From Ulva prolifera (Eukaryota; Chlorophyta; Ulvophyceae; Ulvales; Ulvaceae): 64,000 bases of DNA. The DNA lies in NCBI GenBank assembly GCA_023078555.1, contig CM041199.1, positions 4,159,315-4,223,314 of the forward strand, read 5' to 3'. This document shows positions 22,010-35,858 of the stretch, in pieces (within the stretch, counting starts at the first letter, position 1; every line of letters starts with the position of its first letter). The position numbers and the translations under genes were made by a program. A model generated the notes under the pieces. That model was not told the DNA's origin. It made no database searches and saw nothing but the letters and a program-made list of their open reading frames with translations.

Positions 22010-23140
22010 GTTCACTCTTTTGTAAAGAACAGACACCACGCCAGCACCTTCACGCTGGGCCGCAAGCAGCTTGCCCGAGACGAACTCGTCCGGTAGGTCA
22101 CGGGCATCCGCCTCCCACCCCAGCAGCTCATGCAGCTCGTCGAACAAGCCCCGCCAGCGCTGCAACAGACTGCCCCGGCTGTGGCCGCGGAGGGGGCGGA
22201 GCAGGTCCGGGCAGCCGGCGAGGTTGCGCTCGGCCATGCCGGCCCCCGACAGGAAAGCCGCGTCAGCGACGGTGTCCACCAGCATCGTCAGTCCGAGCCC
22301 GCCATGCCTGACAGGGGACATCAGCCGATAAGACAGCCGCCGCGTCTCAGCGTCAGTGGCCGAGTTGTCAGACGCGGCAGCTGCCTCCGCAACCTCAGGC
22401 GGCAAGCACAGGATTGCGGCGGCACCGCGCCACACATCGGCCTCCGCCCTGCGCATGTGCGGCTCGAGCACGGCATACGGCACCGTCCGCATCAGGTGCG
22501 TCATGCGCACACTCAGGGACACACGCAGCAGGAGGAACTGCGCCTGCACTGAGAGCGGGATGCGCACGAGGGTCTCGACGAGGCCCTCAACCTCGCGTGC
22601 CCGCGCATCCAGCGCCTCGGCGACGTACTCCGGGGTGCCTAGCGGCGTGCCGACTGCCTTGAAGCCCTCGTGCAGATCCCGAATGCCGAGCTCTGCGGCC
22701 ACAGCGGCCGCCGCCTCGGCGACGGCGCTGTGGACGCCGCATTTGGCCGGGTTCACCTCCAGCCCGATGCTGCGCAAGGCGTCAGCTTCCACGCACAGCC
22801 GCCGGAACACGGCAGCTCCAGCCGTGAGGTCGCCCGCGATGCTGATGTCGTCAGGTACGCCACCACAGGGGCGCCGGCGCCTGACGCGTTGACGCGCTCC
22901 AGGACAGGCTGCAGGGTTAACGCAAACAGGAGGGGGCCCAGGGGGTCACCTTGGCGGACGCCATGTTGGCAGAGGACCGGCTCGACGTCCTCCGGAGCGC
23001 CCGCGATGTGCAGCGGGGTCCCGGCGCCGTACGCCCATTGCGTGAAGGGCAGCAGCGCCGGGGCACGCTCCCTCACGGCAGCGAACATGGCCGCGCGGTC
23101 GATGCAAGTGCTCACGTGGATAGTTTACAAAAGAGTGAAC
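22010..23140 (-). mobile_element. Reverse transcriptase fragment of a non-LTR retroelement, frameshifted
   Basis: Read on the minus strand: GVRQGDPLGPLLFALTLQPVL (a palm-domain motif) near 22960, then the catalytic Y-x-D-D region near 22850, where one base is missing and shifts the frame. The next frame continues IGLEVNPAKCGV and a thumb-like region to about 22030 (KLLAAQRE). N- and C-terminal parts are absent. The segment is bounded by a perfect 17-bp inverted repeat, GTTCACTCTTTTGTAAA at 22010-22026 and its complement at 23124-23140. Its orientation opposes that of the C-terminal fragment at 21385-21989, so the two are not one intact element. Inactive. Confidence 0.8.
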
Positions 23141-25385
23141 GGATCACATGGATTAGTTTCTGACGAGGGTTGTGCAAATGGCCAGGCCAACACATGGTTT
23201 ATTGGCCCGTGATTGTCTTGTAATGCATCATCGATCAGCAGACTCTCTACCTCAGATGATACATTATGCCGGCGGTATACCTGATATACCCAGCGCGTGA
23301 CTTGCCCCATGCATGACGTGAAAAACCCATGCATGCATTAACATGGCTTGCCGGGTCGCTTTCGCGACGTCGTGATCAATTGACCAGATGCAACAGTACA
23401 GAAAACGTCAAGTCCAGTAAAGAACGGTAACGCGACGGTACACCAGCGCACTGCATGCCTATGTACAGCACGGCATGCGCGGGAGCCGCCGCCAGATTGA
23501 CAAACATGCATGAATGCATAATATGCATCATATGCTGTGATACATATGTGCGGAAACGGGAGCGGGCGGGAGCGGGGAAGCGGGAAGCAAGCCTACCTCT
23601 AGATATACATCAGATGGCTTTGCTGGAGTCACGGGGCTGCGCCGCCATCGCTTGTCTGCCGGTTTCCCGCGCGCGGCCGGCTCGACGCGCGGCATATGCA
23701 TGCTTGCACGCCTCCCCGGCTGCGAGCGAAGCTGCGATTCACGTTTCGGAATCGCACCATGGACGCGGGGCATATGCATGCAAGGCGCGGGTGAGAAGGC
23801 GAGATCTCGCAGGATAAGCGCCTTTAGTCAAGGCCGCCAGTCACTGAATTGCCGGTAATCGGCAGTCAGCTTGCAGAGCGAATTGACGCAAGCTGGGTTC
23901 GGCGAGGTTCAGCAGCCGGGCTCGTCATGTCACAAGTCCGCACCAACTAATTAAGCCACGCACTGCATCTGCGTCAGCATGAAGCGACCGCGGGTGTGAG
24001 ATTCCTCGCGTGATCGTGCGTGTGAATTCAAAGTCCGGCCAGCGGCGCAAGCCGGGGTGTCGCGACATGTCGCGGTCGGCACTGCCGGCTTGGCAGACCT
24101 CCACGATCGCTAGGGGGCCTGCGGTGAGCCACGACGGCCTCGCGCACGCGCACTGCTGACACACGGCGGAGGCGCTGCACGCACAGCCGCCGCACCGCAT
24201 GCAGCTGCGCGAATGTTGTAACGGTTCCGGCTCGAGTTACTTGAGAGTCACGTACAGCCGCTTACAAGTGATCATGCGCCCTCCACACGTACATGCATAT
24301 GCATGCAACCGGATCTCAGCTTCTGCAGCCGATGGAGCCATGTATTAGTCGGCGGAGAGCTTCGAAAGCGGACAGCAATGGACAGCAAGCCTGCCGGTGT
24401 GGGGTGAGATCGGTTGACCCTACAGGGTCCTGTCTCCTGGAACTCGACCCCAGGATGTGGCGTCGCGACGCGCTAGAGTGTGATCATAGCCGCGGAATGC
24501 TCACGCGCGCGCGGCCGCTTGCATGTGCATCTTTACGGGATGAATGCATGCAGTACGCTATGACGATGCTGAGTCAGGCAACCTACTTCGTCATGGAAGC
24601 TCATACTACCACCCTGTACGCCCGCTGACTCGGTCGGTCATCAAGTCGTATGTTCCCCTCAGAGTCAGGAAGGGGGCGGTGGAGCTCGTGAACCATATGC
24701 GAATGCTAATAGTTCAACTGTACTGTTGTATGCTGCTCATTTCTGCAGCTTCCCTTGCGGCTGGCCTGGGCTGCTTGTGCAGCTTCTGCAACAGCGGTGT
24801 CTACAGGGACATTGGCATGGGGAGAAGACGTGGCCGCCTACGCAGAGAAGGAGCATCTGAAATGTGGGTATCTGATAAATATTGCAGGCTGTTGAGATTT
24901 TATCATGGTGAAAGCGGTTGCAGCTTCTTACCGCCCATGCTGTTTACTTGTGTTACTCGAGTAGCTTCTGTGTAAGTATACATCAACACAACGTGCCCGA
25001 AGTTGCTGCATTAAAGTGTCACCAATAGCCAAGGAAAGCGAAAAGCATTGCGTTCAGGTAAGATGCTCTTCCCGTTTTCACTGTAACGACGATGGTGCCG
25101 GTGAAACTGTCTTGGCTCGCTCCGCTCTAAAAGTTTGCGCTCCCTGTGGCAAGCCCTGCAATCAGTCTTGGCCAACAAATGGCATGGATTGGTGCAAGGT
25201 GAAGCGCTTTCTGTCCCAGTGTTCGCAGGCTCTTTACCAGTCGTTGCATCTGTAAGTGTGCGCAGTGCAGGGACTGCTCGTACGTGTAATGCCATGGGTC
25301 TTACTCGATACTGTTTAGCACATATATGCAGCTGACACACCACACTGTATGCAGAACTCCTGCCTCGCAATCCTGTGCTGCAGTC
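23141..25385. other. Intergenic region, no gene recognised
   Basis: It contains several CATATGCATG palindromes and a small inverted repeat (TGCGATTC at 23733-23740 with GAATCGCA at 23749-23756), itself flanked by CATATGCATGC on both sides (about 23694 and 23772). Upstream exons of the gene at 25386 could lie in 24500-25380, but none was convincing. Confidence 0.4.
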
Positions 25386-27965
25386 ATGAGCGTTGCTAGC
25401 GTCGAGCGATCCCTGGCCATTGACGCTGCCATAAAGGCATGCGAGCACTTCGCTGGAGAAATTTCGGAAGGAATTCCTCTTCTTCCCTCTTCTTCGTCAG
25501 CATGCGAAGAATTGAAAATGTGCGCACTGCTCCCTCGGCTTACACTCCTTTCAAGTGAGAGGAAAGACCACTGAGTCCTACATATTTGTCCCAAGTTTTG
25601 GCGCTTTCCAATCTTCTGCACGCTTGCCGTTATTATTGCTTTTTCTGCTGTACCACTGGGTCGGCTTTGCTGTCGCCATCCTAAGGTTTCGGAGCTATTT
25701 ACGTTGCAACGCGTCACGCTTACAGGGCCGCAGAAGCATTGATAGCATGTCTGCCCATGGTAGAGATAACCAAGAAGAACTCGAAGTTTGTGGAAGGCGT
25801 GGTGTGTCAGATCATCGAGCCGGACCTGCAGCAGACAGCCAGTTACTTCAGGCGCATGCGTGAGAAGGCACCCGAGCGGGTCGCGTCGTCTCTGCGAAGA
25901 CATCAGGTGAGAATATCCATCCTGTGCATATCTGGCCCTTGTTGTGCCATCCAGCCCATCGCGCTGACCTGTGCCAGTGCGAGGTTCTGCTTCATGCGCA
26001 GTCGCTGCAGCTGAGCTGTTCCGGATTCCCTCGGGCGCCGGCATGACATACTCGCTGCCCCTTCACGAAGCAGGCATATACTAGTCGATCCCCTTCCACG
26101 CAAACTCGATGTTTGACTGCGCCGCTGCATGCAGGATGGCCTCGAGAAGCGTGCGAATCGTATGTGGAACTGCATCAACGCGCTGTCTAGCGCTGCTGAC
26201 GGGTCCGACGGGCTGCACGAGAAGGCGGCGGCGCCTGACGGCAACTCACCGAAAGCACAGCCAGAACAGGCGCCCACGGGCAATGCTAGCTGTCCTCTGC
26301 CACCGCTGCCTAGTCTCAGCAGCATGCAAAGCTCTGTCCGCCAGGTAACCCGCAGCCAAAGCCAGAACGACTCTGGCAGCCACGGTGATCCATTCCGTCC
26401 AGGCAGTGTTCCCCTGAGCACACAGATGCAGTCCGCCGCATCGCACTTCCCGCCGAAAGCTCCGGCATCTTTCCGCCCCCCGCGCGCGCTCCGCCCGCTG
26501 CAAACCCCCCATGCGTACGCTAACCACTTCAACCCCTTCAACCCCTCCTCCCCTATGGCCGCGTTCTCCCACAGCAGCGGCACCCCTGCGGCCATGTCCA
26601 GCGCCTTCCCCTTCTCCCCATCCCCCCATGTCTCCGGCGGCTTTGCCCCGCCGCAGTCCGGCTCCCCGGCGTTCTGCAGCGCGCCCCTCCCCGGCACTGC
26701 CATTGCAGAGCCGCCGATGGCCGCGTTCCTCCAGAGCGCCGCTGACGCGGCGCGGCGCTTCCGCATTTCGAACAGCCTTACCCCGCGGCACTCCACCCTG
26801 CGCCCACGCTCCGCGTCGCCGACAAAGCCGGATTCCCTTGCGCCCGCGCCGACGGCCTTCCCCGAGATCTTCTCGCCGCGAATGTCGCGTTCGAGCAGCG
26901 CAAAGCTCCCGGTGTCCGCGGCGGCGCAGGGCCCAATGCCGGACATCGACGGCACCATCCGCGCCGCGCAGACGGCCCAGGAGGAGCTGTCTGCCGAGCT
27001 GGACCGCGCCGACGCGATGGCCGCCGCATTCGCCGCGGCACCGCCGGTGGCGGCAGCCGCCGCTGTATCCGGTGAGGACGAGGAGGACGCGGAGTTGGAG
27101 GCGCACATGGCTGCGTCGGCGTCAGCGATCGAGGCGGCGTCCCGCGAGCTGGAGGAGCGCGACCCGGATGCGGCGTTCGGGAGGACGCTGCGCAAGGCGG
27201 CGAGCGCTCAGGACGAGATGTCGCGGGAGCTGGACCTGAAGGTTGCGAGCCGCGCGTGGACGGCGACGGTGGCGGCGGCAGCGAGTGCGCAGGACGATGT
27301 GTCGCACGACCTGGAGCTGCGGAGCTCGACGGCGGCGGCGGGCGGCACGAGCGGCAGCATCGGCGACGCGTTTGGCGAGCTCGAGCGGCAGGTGTGTTGT
27401 CATGCATTCATGCGGGAGGTGCTTCTGCGGGACAGATGCGTGTGTCTACGGATGGGCGCTGTTGCGCGCGGCGGCGTTTTTATTTTTTCCACGACAGAAA
27501 GTGCATACCACCGCCACGTTTGCATTGCGGTCGTTGCCGTGTTCTGTGCGCCAGGAGCTGTCCGCGCCGCGATGTGCCTCAGCGAGGGAGGCAGCGGCGT
27601 ATCCAGCGCACTAGCGAATGCGCGCATGACCTAGGGGTGGCACCACATGCATGATGTACTCGTCGTTCTCGCAATCCCCAATAATATGTATCCCCTGTAA
27701 TATACCTGTAGTATCCGTCCGGGCGATCGCATGGGCTTGCGGTTGTTGACTGAGCAGGCCGGTGCAGGTTGAGGAGGTGTCACGGGAGATGCAGGCGATG
27801 CCCGGCGTGGCGCGCAGCAGCAGTGGCGCCGGCAAGCCGCCGCGCTCCGGCAGTCTCCGGCGCGAGGCCGTATGGGACCGCAACGCGACCCTTGGGATCG
27901 AGGAGGTTGATGACTTTGCCGATGAGGCCGCCGATGTGCTCGCCGAGATCGAGGCGGGCTTCTAG
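25386..27965 (+). CDS. Unrecognised protein, about 598 aa, helical ends and Pro/Ser/Ala-rich middle
   Basis: I do not recognise the family. Exons 25386-25554, 25734-25906, 26135-27391 and 27768-27965 join in frame (1,797 nt). The N-terminal 140 residues look helical and charged (VEITKKNSKFVEGVV, then FRRMREKAPERVASSLRRHQ, then MWNCINAL). Residues about 150-390 are Pro/Ser/Ala-rich and likely disordered, with SPRMSRS- and PFSPSPH-like phosphosite-type stretches. From about 26960 a short motif recurs: AQEELSAELDR, AIEAASRELEE, AQDEMSRELDL, AQDDVSHDLEL and VEEVSREMQAM. This looks like a degenerate heptad or linear-motif array ending in an acidic tail (DDFADEAADVLAEIEAGF). An upstream first exon is possible. 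A scaffold or adaptor is a guess only. Confidence 0.65.
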
Positions 27966-30776
27966 CTGGGATGCACCTTGAATTCTGTTTAGGGTGGGCC
28001 TGAGCAGTGGCCGGGAGGCTGCCGGTGATGCTCCGCGTCTGTCATGTAGGTGCGGATAGGCACGCGTGCAGTTTGTGTGGCTGAAGGGGCCCACATCCCG
28101 CAGCTCGGGGGCTCGAACTGTGGTTGTGGCTCGGCGATGGGGCGGGGTGGGCCTGAGCTGGGGGGGAGTGTTATGATGCCACGGATGTGTATACAAGTAG
28201 TGATTCAGTGGCAGGGCCCTATGGAGGCTGCGTAGGAGGCCAGTAGCTGGTGTGGTGCAAGTAGCAGTGGGGGGTGGTGGCTGATTGGAATGTGGCGTGG
28301 CCCTGTGGCCCGGGCGGAGGTACCCTTCTGGTGCCCTGCCGTCCCTCTCTGTTTGATTTTCTATTTCTGAGCCGTACATACTAGCGGACCACCACATCGT
28401 GGCTGTGAGTAGAGAGTGTGTCTGCGCCAGGGCTGCTTTGGCATGATACATGCGTGCCCGGCACCTGACAAGGAGCGCATCGGTTGGATCTTGTTCATGC
28501 CGTGTTCCGTCGCATGGCCTGTGTTGCAGAGGGTGGCGTGCTCACGCAGTCTGCAGGGACGCGAGACAGAGCAGGTGTGAGCAGCCAATGTGCGCTGGCG
28601 GTGCAGGGTGTTAGTTCCAGGCCGTGAGAGTGTGGCTGAAGTTGGCCTGAGGCTAGGTGGTGGCCCTGTGAGGCTCTGTCTGAAGTACTGTGTCGCAATC
28701 ATGCGAGCGCATGGTTGCCTTTGTCGCTTTATTGTGTAAAGCACGTTCGAAGCAGGCATGTGACTGACATTGCTGTCCAGGGCATGTGCATTTGTGCTGC
28801 TGACGTTGATGGCTGTTTTATGCATCAATGGTTGCAGATCGCTGCATTGGCAGAAGTGTCAAGAACAGGCTTGTATCCTGGGACATTTTGCTGTTCTCCT
28901 GGCACTGTCAAAAAGAAGACCTGGTGATACGTCTTCGGATCTTCAAGAACAAATTACAGCAGATACAATCCCGATGAAGTGTAATACCACAAACCTCTTA
29001 TAGTAAATACACCAATCTCAGGGTAATGCAATTCAAGTATCTCCTGTGTAATCACTTACGCCACTGTCACTCGACATAGTGCGAGCGGCACATGTCACCT
29101 GGTCTCGTTTTCCGCCGCCGCCTGTATGTCGGGTGCAAACAACAAAGCTCACCTCCAGTGGTGATGTATGCATGACCTCCTGGTCTTCTAATGGTCGATG
29201 ATGATTGGCGGGAGGAGCTGCATAATCATGGGATTCAGTCTGCCTGGAATATCGTTTGTACGCTGCGATTCGTTCTCAGGGCATCACCCCAAGCACGCAG
29301 GTGCCAGCAATGAACGCAGAAACAGGCGGAGCAACACCATCCCATGTACATCTGCATTGCATCCTGGCTTTGATGATGTATCCTGATTGCACTGTGCCTG
29401 GTAGCAGTGGCACCAACCAAAAACATGCCAAGACTGAGGCTGTGCTACAATGGGTGTGTTGTGCTTTGCTCGAGAACATGAATGATAATACATCTCAACG
29501 TTATCTCAGTTCTTCAGCTGTCCATTCTTTGTTCCTGGGACACGATGCAGCTAGGCACATGCCATGGCCTGCTCCACCCTGCTGCTGGCAACAGTTGTCA
29601 CAATCGGTATCTCACACAAATGTATCTCACACACATGTATCTCACACACATGGTTCTCACACACATGGTTCTCACACACATGTAATAACCTCTTCGCTTG
29701 CCAGCTAAATGCTTGTGAACCTGCAGAGCTCAGGTGCCCCACCTCTCTGCTGTACCCATGTAGCCACCTGCACACGCAACGTGACCAACCAGGGTAATCA
29801 CGACTTAAAGGCAGCATCATGTGCATTGCTTTGTTGAGACATTGACCAGCGTAATTGTTAGCAGGGCTCGTGATGGGAGCTGTAGCCTGCAAAGACAACT
29901 AATTCGGCGACACATATCTGCTGCTGTTGCATTGCAAGCATAGGTGAACTCTAGGACTCTGGTCAACATCAAAGAAATGTGATGGGCCGTGGCCGGGTGT
30001 GTTGCTTGAGCTGCTGCTGGCGTTTGTGGGAGCGGATAAAGCTGAGCCTGCTACTTCCACAATGACCAACAAAAGGTGCATTCATCCATTGTTGGATGCG
30101 CTGATATCAGTATCGACGAATGGCTTGACAAGTGGCTGCGGCCCAGGGAACATAGAAATCACCGGTGCCCAAGGTGCCATCGTCTCTCAAATTCTGTTCC
30201 ATACCTACTCAAGTCGGAGCACCTCCTGGATCATCTGAGCCAGACAAACCTGAAGTTCTTGAGTGAATATGAAATCGCGCTTTGTAGAGCTGGGATGCCT
30301 CTGCTGAGGTGTTTGCTCTGCTGGGGGCTTGAACTGGACAGGCGCCAAGCTGGGCCACATGTACAGGGACGGCATGCCAAGCCTGTGCGGCAACTACCGC
30401 ACGTTCAACAGTGCTTTGGGGCAGAGATGGACAGAGGCATTGACGTTATGCCGCCTGCTGAACTCTGCAGATGTGTGAGACCGGACAGGCTCAAGACTGC
30501 GAATTAAACACTCAGGCCCTGAGAGGTAGAAGCGGATCCAAATGTCACATGCAGACAAAAGCCTCTATGTCACGGGATGGTCTATGGCACAAAGCCTGCC
30601 AAGCATCGCCTTCATACGTCGTCGACGTGGTAGCTGACCCTCCCAATCCTCGAAGGGTCGCTGTCCTGTATCCAATGCTCGATGTGTGATGCTCCACAGG
30701 ACACCGCCCTGGACCAGCAAACTGCATGCGATCGCAAGATCACGCTGGCAGCAGCCGCTGATAATAGATGCATTGG
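27966..30776. other. Intergenic region, no gene recognised
   Basis: No supported coding exon. At 29610-29685 there is a short tandem repeat of about 16 bp (CTCACACACATGT-like, five copies). An open frame at 30076-30507 on the plus strand has a CPRC pair but no recognisable domain. Confidence 0.4.
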
Positions 30777-31012
30777 TGTTGTGTTATTCCGTCCTTGACT
30801 TAGTGTGGTTAGGGCTTATTGAGGTATCAAGGGATACAGGAGTTGTAGTGACTGGTATATTTTTGTATTGAACATAGGCCTCACTCTGGAGTCTATAAAT
30901 ACACATGTACTGTCCAACGGCTTCGGAGTTTACTTGTAAATTTCTTCTCTTTCTTTTCACTGCCCACTGAACCGTGTCCCTCTGAGCCTAACTGCTCCAG
31001 TTTTACATATCA
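30777..31012 (+). mobile_element. Solo LTR-like repeat, copy A
   Basis: A 236-bp repeat that begins TG and ends CA, flanked by the 5-bp duplication ATTGG (30772-30776 and 31013-31017). It has a TATA-like box (TATAAATACACATGTA, near 30893) downstream of GGCCTCACTCTGGAG. It is related to 38939-39162 and, in reverse, 40541-40786. Short ends, TG...CA and a 5-bp target duplication fit a solo LTR. Confidence 0.75.
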
Positions 31013-31461
31013 ATTGGCATGGTTCAAAGCCTGGCTGTTCCAATTTGCCGGCAGCAGCCTGAGTACAAGGTTGCACCTGGGTAACGTGCCACCTGTATAT
31101 GTATCCCCACGGCGTCTGAAGCCATTATTGGTCTGCAGATCATGTAGCTTTCTGTGTTGTTCGAAATGGTCTGCCCAATGCTTTAGAGTTGGGGACACAT
31201 GGCCACCAGCATGGCTTTCATTGCATGCCACCAGAACCTCTCGCACAGAACACTGAGACAAGAGTAGGTGGTGAACAATCGATGTCAGTGCTTGACACAC
31301 AGGTCAGGTGCACCAGCGGACGCTCCTTTGACAGAACTCGGACTATGAGTTATAATCTGGATACCCTTCTGGCCACGGTCTGGCACGCCCAGCATGGCAG
31401 CCTGCACGTTACAGACAGACGTCCCCGAAAGGGACAGCATTCCATTGGATTTCTTGGACTA

Positions 31462-32437
<976 letters not shown>

Positions 32438-35400
32438 GATTTTGTTGGTTGTAGCGCAGGTATGAAGAGAAAATAGACAAACTCAACATCGGCTCCTCTC
32501 TCACAATTGGCCACGCGATGGCTTTGCGTAAAGCATGCCTAGGGCTTGCATGGTCGGGCTTGACGGCTCAACGCTGGCGCTAACCCCGCTAACTCGGAAT
32601 TGGAGATGAGCAGGGCGACGGCATCTGCCGGCCATCAACAACAATTGGTGCGTGCAGATTGATGGGAAGCACGCAATTACCAAACATCAGTACACACACT
32701 GTTATTTGGCATGGGCGGACCATGATTGTTCGCTGCGTCCGCGAAGAACATGTCGCAGTCACAGAACAACGCAGCCGTGATAATGAAGGACAACGTGGAT
32801 TGCCACACCAGCTGGCAGCTCGCTCGCCGTGGTTTACTGTGCTTTTACTGTGCTGCGTGTGACAGGCTTGTGATCCTCTTGTGATGAGATGGTGCAGTGT
32901 TTCGACTAGCTGTTACATGCCATTCCTTGCAGACCGCTGCAGCCGTAATGGGACTGCCCTACATGTCACAAAACAGCCATGAATTCGCGCATGTTACCAG
33001 ATTGTGGACCACATCCGTGTGTAGGTATGTAGCCGTGTCTGCCGTTGCACTCGGCATGGGCTTGTTGCAGCTGTCAGCCCAGGAAACACCAGCCAACAAA
33101 AACCCCCTGTAGCAAGCGATTAGGTGGATGCAAATCGCGGACTGTGCACATGTAGTTTCGGCGGAGTCTCCAAGGACATTGGTATGTTGTAAGTGGCTGT
33201 GGTGCTGGGACACTGCCCCCAGGGGTACCGCCATGCTGTCTACAGTACAGCTAGATGACCGTGGAAGATCGGCCCTCATGCCCCAGCACTGCTCAGCGGA
33301 TGCTTGAGAGACCTTCGCGTTGAGAGACATAGAGTTATCTCGTTCATTGCGTTCCAGACACATGGGCATAGTCTCCAAGTCGCTGACATGTCTGCAGATA
33401 TCAGGCAACATTTTGGGCATCATGGCAGTGGTGACAATGCAGCTCCGTCACCATGGCCACCGCACCATGGATCCCTGTAGAGACAAGCTCATCATCTCAT
33501 GGCCACGGCGAATCATGGTGGAGTCACGGTGTAGCACTGTCACTGCCACATGGGGAACCAATCTCGGCTACTGAGACAGCTGCAGCGCTGGCCTCTGGGA
33601 AGCGCAGTGACTTCCTCTCCATGTCTCTTCTGCTGCTGTCAGCCTGGCAGCGCGCGCAGCTGTGCCGTGGCCGCAGTTGGCATGCTGTCTACTTCAGCGA
33701 GCCGTGCCGCGGTGATTCCGCTCGCGCGTGCGCCAAGCCGCAGCATCGGTATGTGCTTGTGTCCATACTGGACGAGTCTTATAGATGGAGAGATTTTGTC
33801 ACCCTTCCGGCGTTGTGTTGAATCATGCAATGATGCCGTACTGTGCCCTGTCACTCATCCGGTCTGCACATGTACTTTCCAGGTTGTTGCCCGCGATGCG
33901 ACCTGCCTTGCTCGCTCTGTCCTTGTAACACATATGCTTTTACGGATGCCCTGTCGATATCCAAGGGCGCAAACCGTCTGCCTGCCCCAAATCAATCAGT
34001 ACATCCAGGCACCACCAGTTTTCGGCTCTAACACCTGTGCATGCACTGTCGAGTCGTGCCGGTCGGCAGCGGAACAAGTAGCGTGGGCAGTTGTGGGCCA
34101 TGGTGGTGTCGTGTTCTCGTCAGGCATAAATCTGGTATGAGATGACTGGGGCACAGCTCGCGGCAGAAACATGTTCATGATGGCTGCTTAGCGCACCATA
34201 CAGCTATCATGAATTTGTTCGCCGGTTGGGATGCATTGCAGCCTGAAGCTAGCAATGGGATTAGCATGCGATCACAGCGAGGACATGCAAGACACCCATG
34301 AAACACACGTACCTTCTGGTACACTGATGCTTCAGCAATATCTAGATCTTGGAGGGCACTGCCACGGCTACATATGCCTGGATTACATAGGACGCGACAC
34401 CGTTGCATCCAGACAGGGAGCAGCACTGCCTGATCGGACTGATGCCTCCATCAGTATGCAATGCGTGCGGGCGAATACATGTCTGATGTAGGCTCCACCT
34501 CATGCTAGGTCCAGTGCATGGTCCACAGTCCTGAGCATGCAAGCTGCGACACAGGCCTGCCCATGCTGGGACAGGCGGGAGCTGATGTGCTGAACGCCGT
34601 TCTCTAGCCATGCTCAAATCGATAGGGACTTAGCATTGGTGTCTGTTGCAGTGTGCATGTCAGGAGTGTGCTGTTCTCTAGTACCTACGTCTATGGTCTG
34701 ACATACGTGTGCAGTGAGGTATGAGACTCTGCATGCAGGACACCCGTAACCGCAGCGGCATGGATGAACTATTCATGGCGCTGCGATTACAATGGGCACA
34801 TGTCTATTTTATAGAGCAAGTGTTGGCTCAGGGCTGCCCCAGTGTCTACGACCTGCAGCAGCCCTCATGAATCAAACCGAAGTGTCTCCAACACAGTTCC
34901 TCCAAGGGGGAACGGAAATCTTTGGCTTCATGAGGTCGCAGGATGAAATCGCTTGCATGTTGACATGCTGGCGACTGTGCCTTGCCGGGAGTGTGAGGCT
35001 GGTGTTGCTAGCAGCTGTTTGTGTGAAGCCATGTGCCAAGAATTTATACAATCTTTGAATGGCCGTGTTTCGCAAGGATGCTGCACAAGAGCAGGAAGCT
35101 CTGGAACGGGATAGGACATCATGTTGTTGCGGTGGCTACTTCCTTGGGTGACGTCGCGAAAAGCCCTGCCGGTACCCGGTGCTCGTTGCGACCGCCCTGT
35201 TCTGTCTCGATCAGTCGATCTAGACCCCACTGCTGAGCCGCAGAGCGAGAAAAAGAAAGGCAGATGAGGGATTGCTTCGGCAGCATCTTGGGATAGTGGT
35301 GAAACGCTCGTGGCACCGCTTTTACACTGAGACCGGAGTGAGACCATGTACGGGACCGCACTGATGGAGTGCTGAGAACCCCGCAATGATGCTATGTTTC

Positions 35401-35858
35401 ACGAATGCAGCTAAATGTTTTTCTGCTTCGTAGAAACTTCTTGCGAGACAATTTTCGCCGCTGGAAGCGTTTGTTGCCATACATGACGGTGTATATTACA
35501 GAAGAGTGAACGCGCATACATGTCGGAGTCGGTCGACCATTGCCTGTGCCTAGATGATGTAATTGGTCGGACAGATGATCTTGAGCCTCGTACGCTCATA
35601 GGGATGGCATACTCATGAATCAAGGCCTCAAAGGTCCAGCTGGTGCAGCATGGTGTATGCTGTTCCGGCATGACAACAGTTACGCATGCGGTTAAATGTT
35701 GCATGCACCGCAGTACTGCAGCTCGAGTGTACGACCACTGCCTGTACGCCTGACATTGATGGCGCCGTGTACTCTTCAAGGCATGTGTGATTAGTTGCAC
35801 TACTGTTTCAGTTACGCACCTTGACTTGTTTCGTCGCGCAGCGAACTCGAGTTGCAGC
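32438..35858. other. Divergent intergenic region between NAC alpha and the sterol methyltransferase
   Basis: No supported gene in 3.4 kb. Near 35504-35520, on the minus strand, lies a copy of the short motif that bounds the retroelement fragments at 21-23 kb (GTTCACTCTTCTGTAATAT, one mismatch in the core). Confidence 0.4.

Noticed and set aside
26246..27407. Long minus-strand frames opposite the unrecognised gene
   Set aside because: They mirror the GC-rich exon of the plus-strand gene, whose exons close in frame.
30076..30507. A 143-codon open frame with a CPRC pair
   Set aside because: No recognisable domain, no splice support, and a composition like the surrounding spacer.
32659..34140. 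Several 80-200 codon frames between NAC alpha and the sterol methyltransferase
   Set aside because: None shows a domain or consistent splice signals; treated as intergenic.
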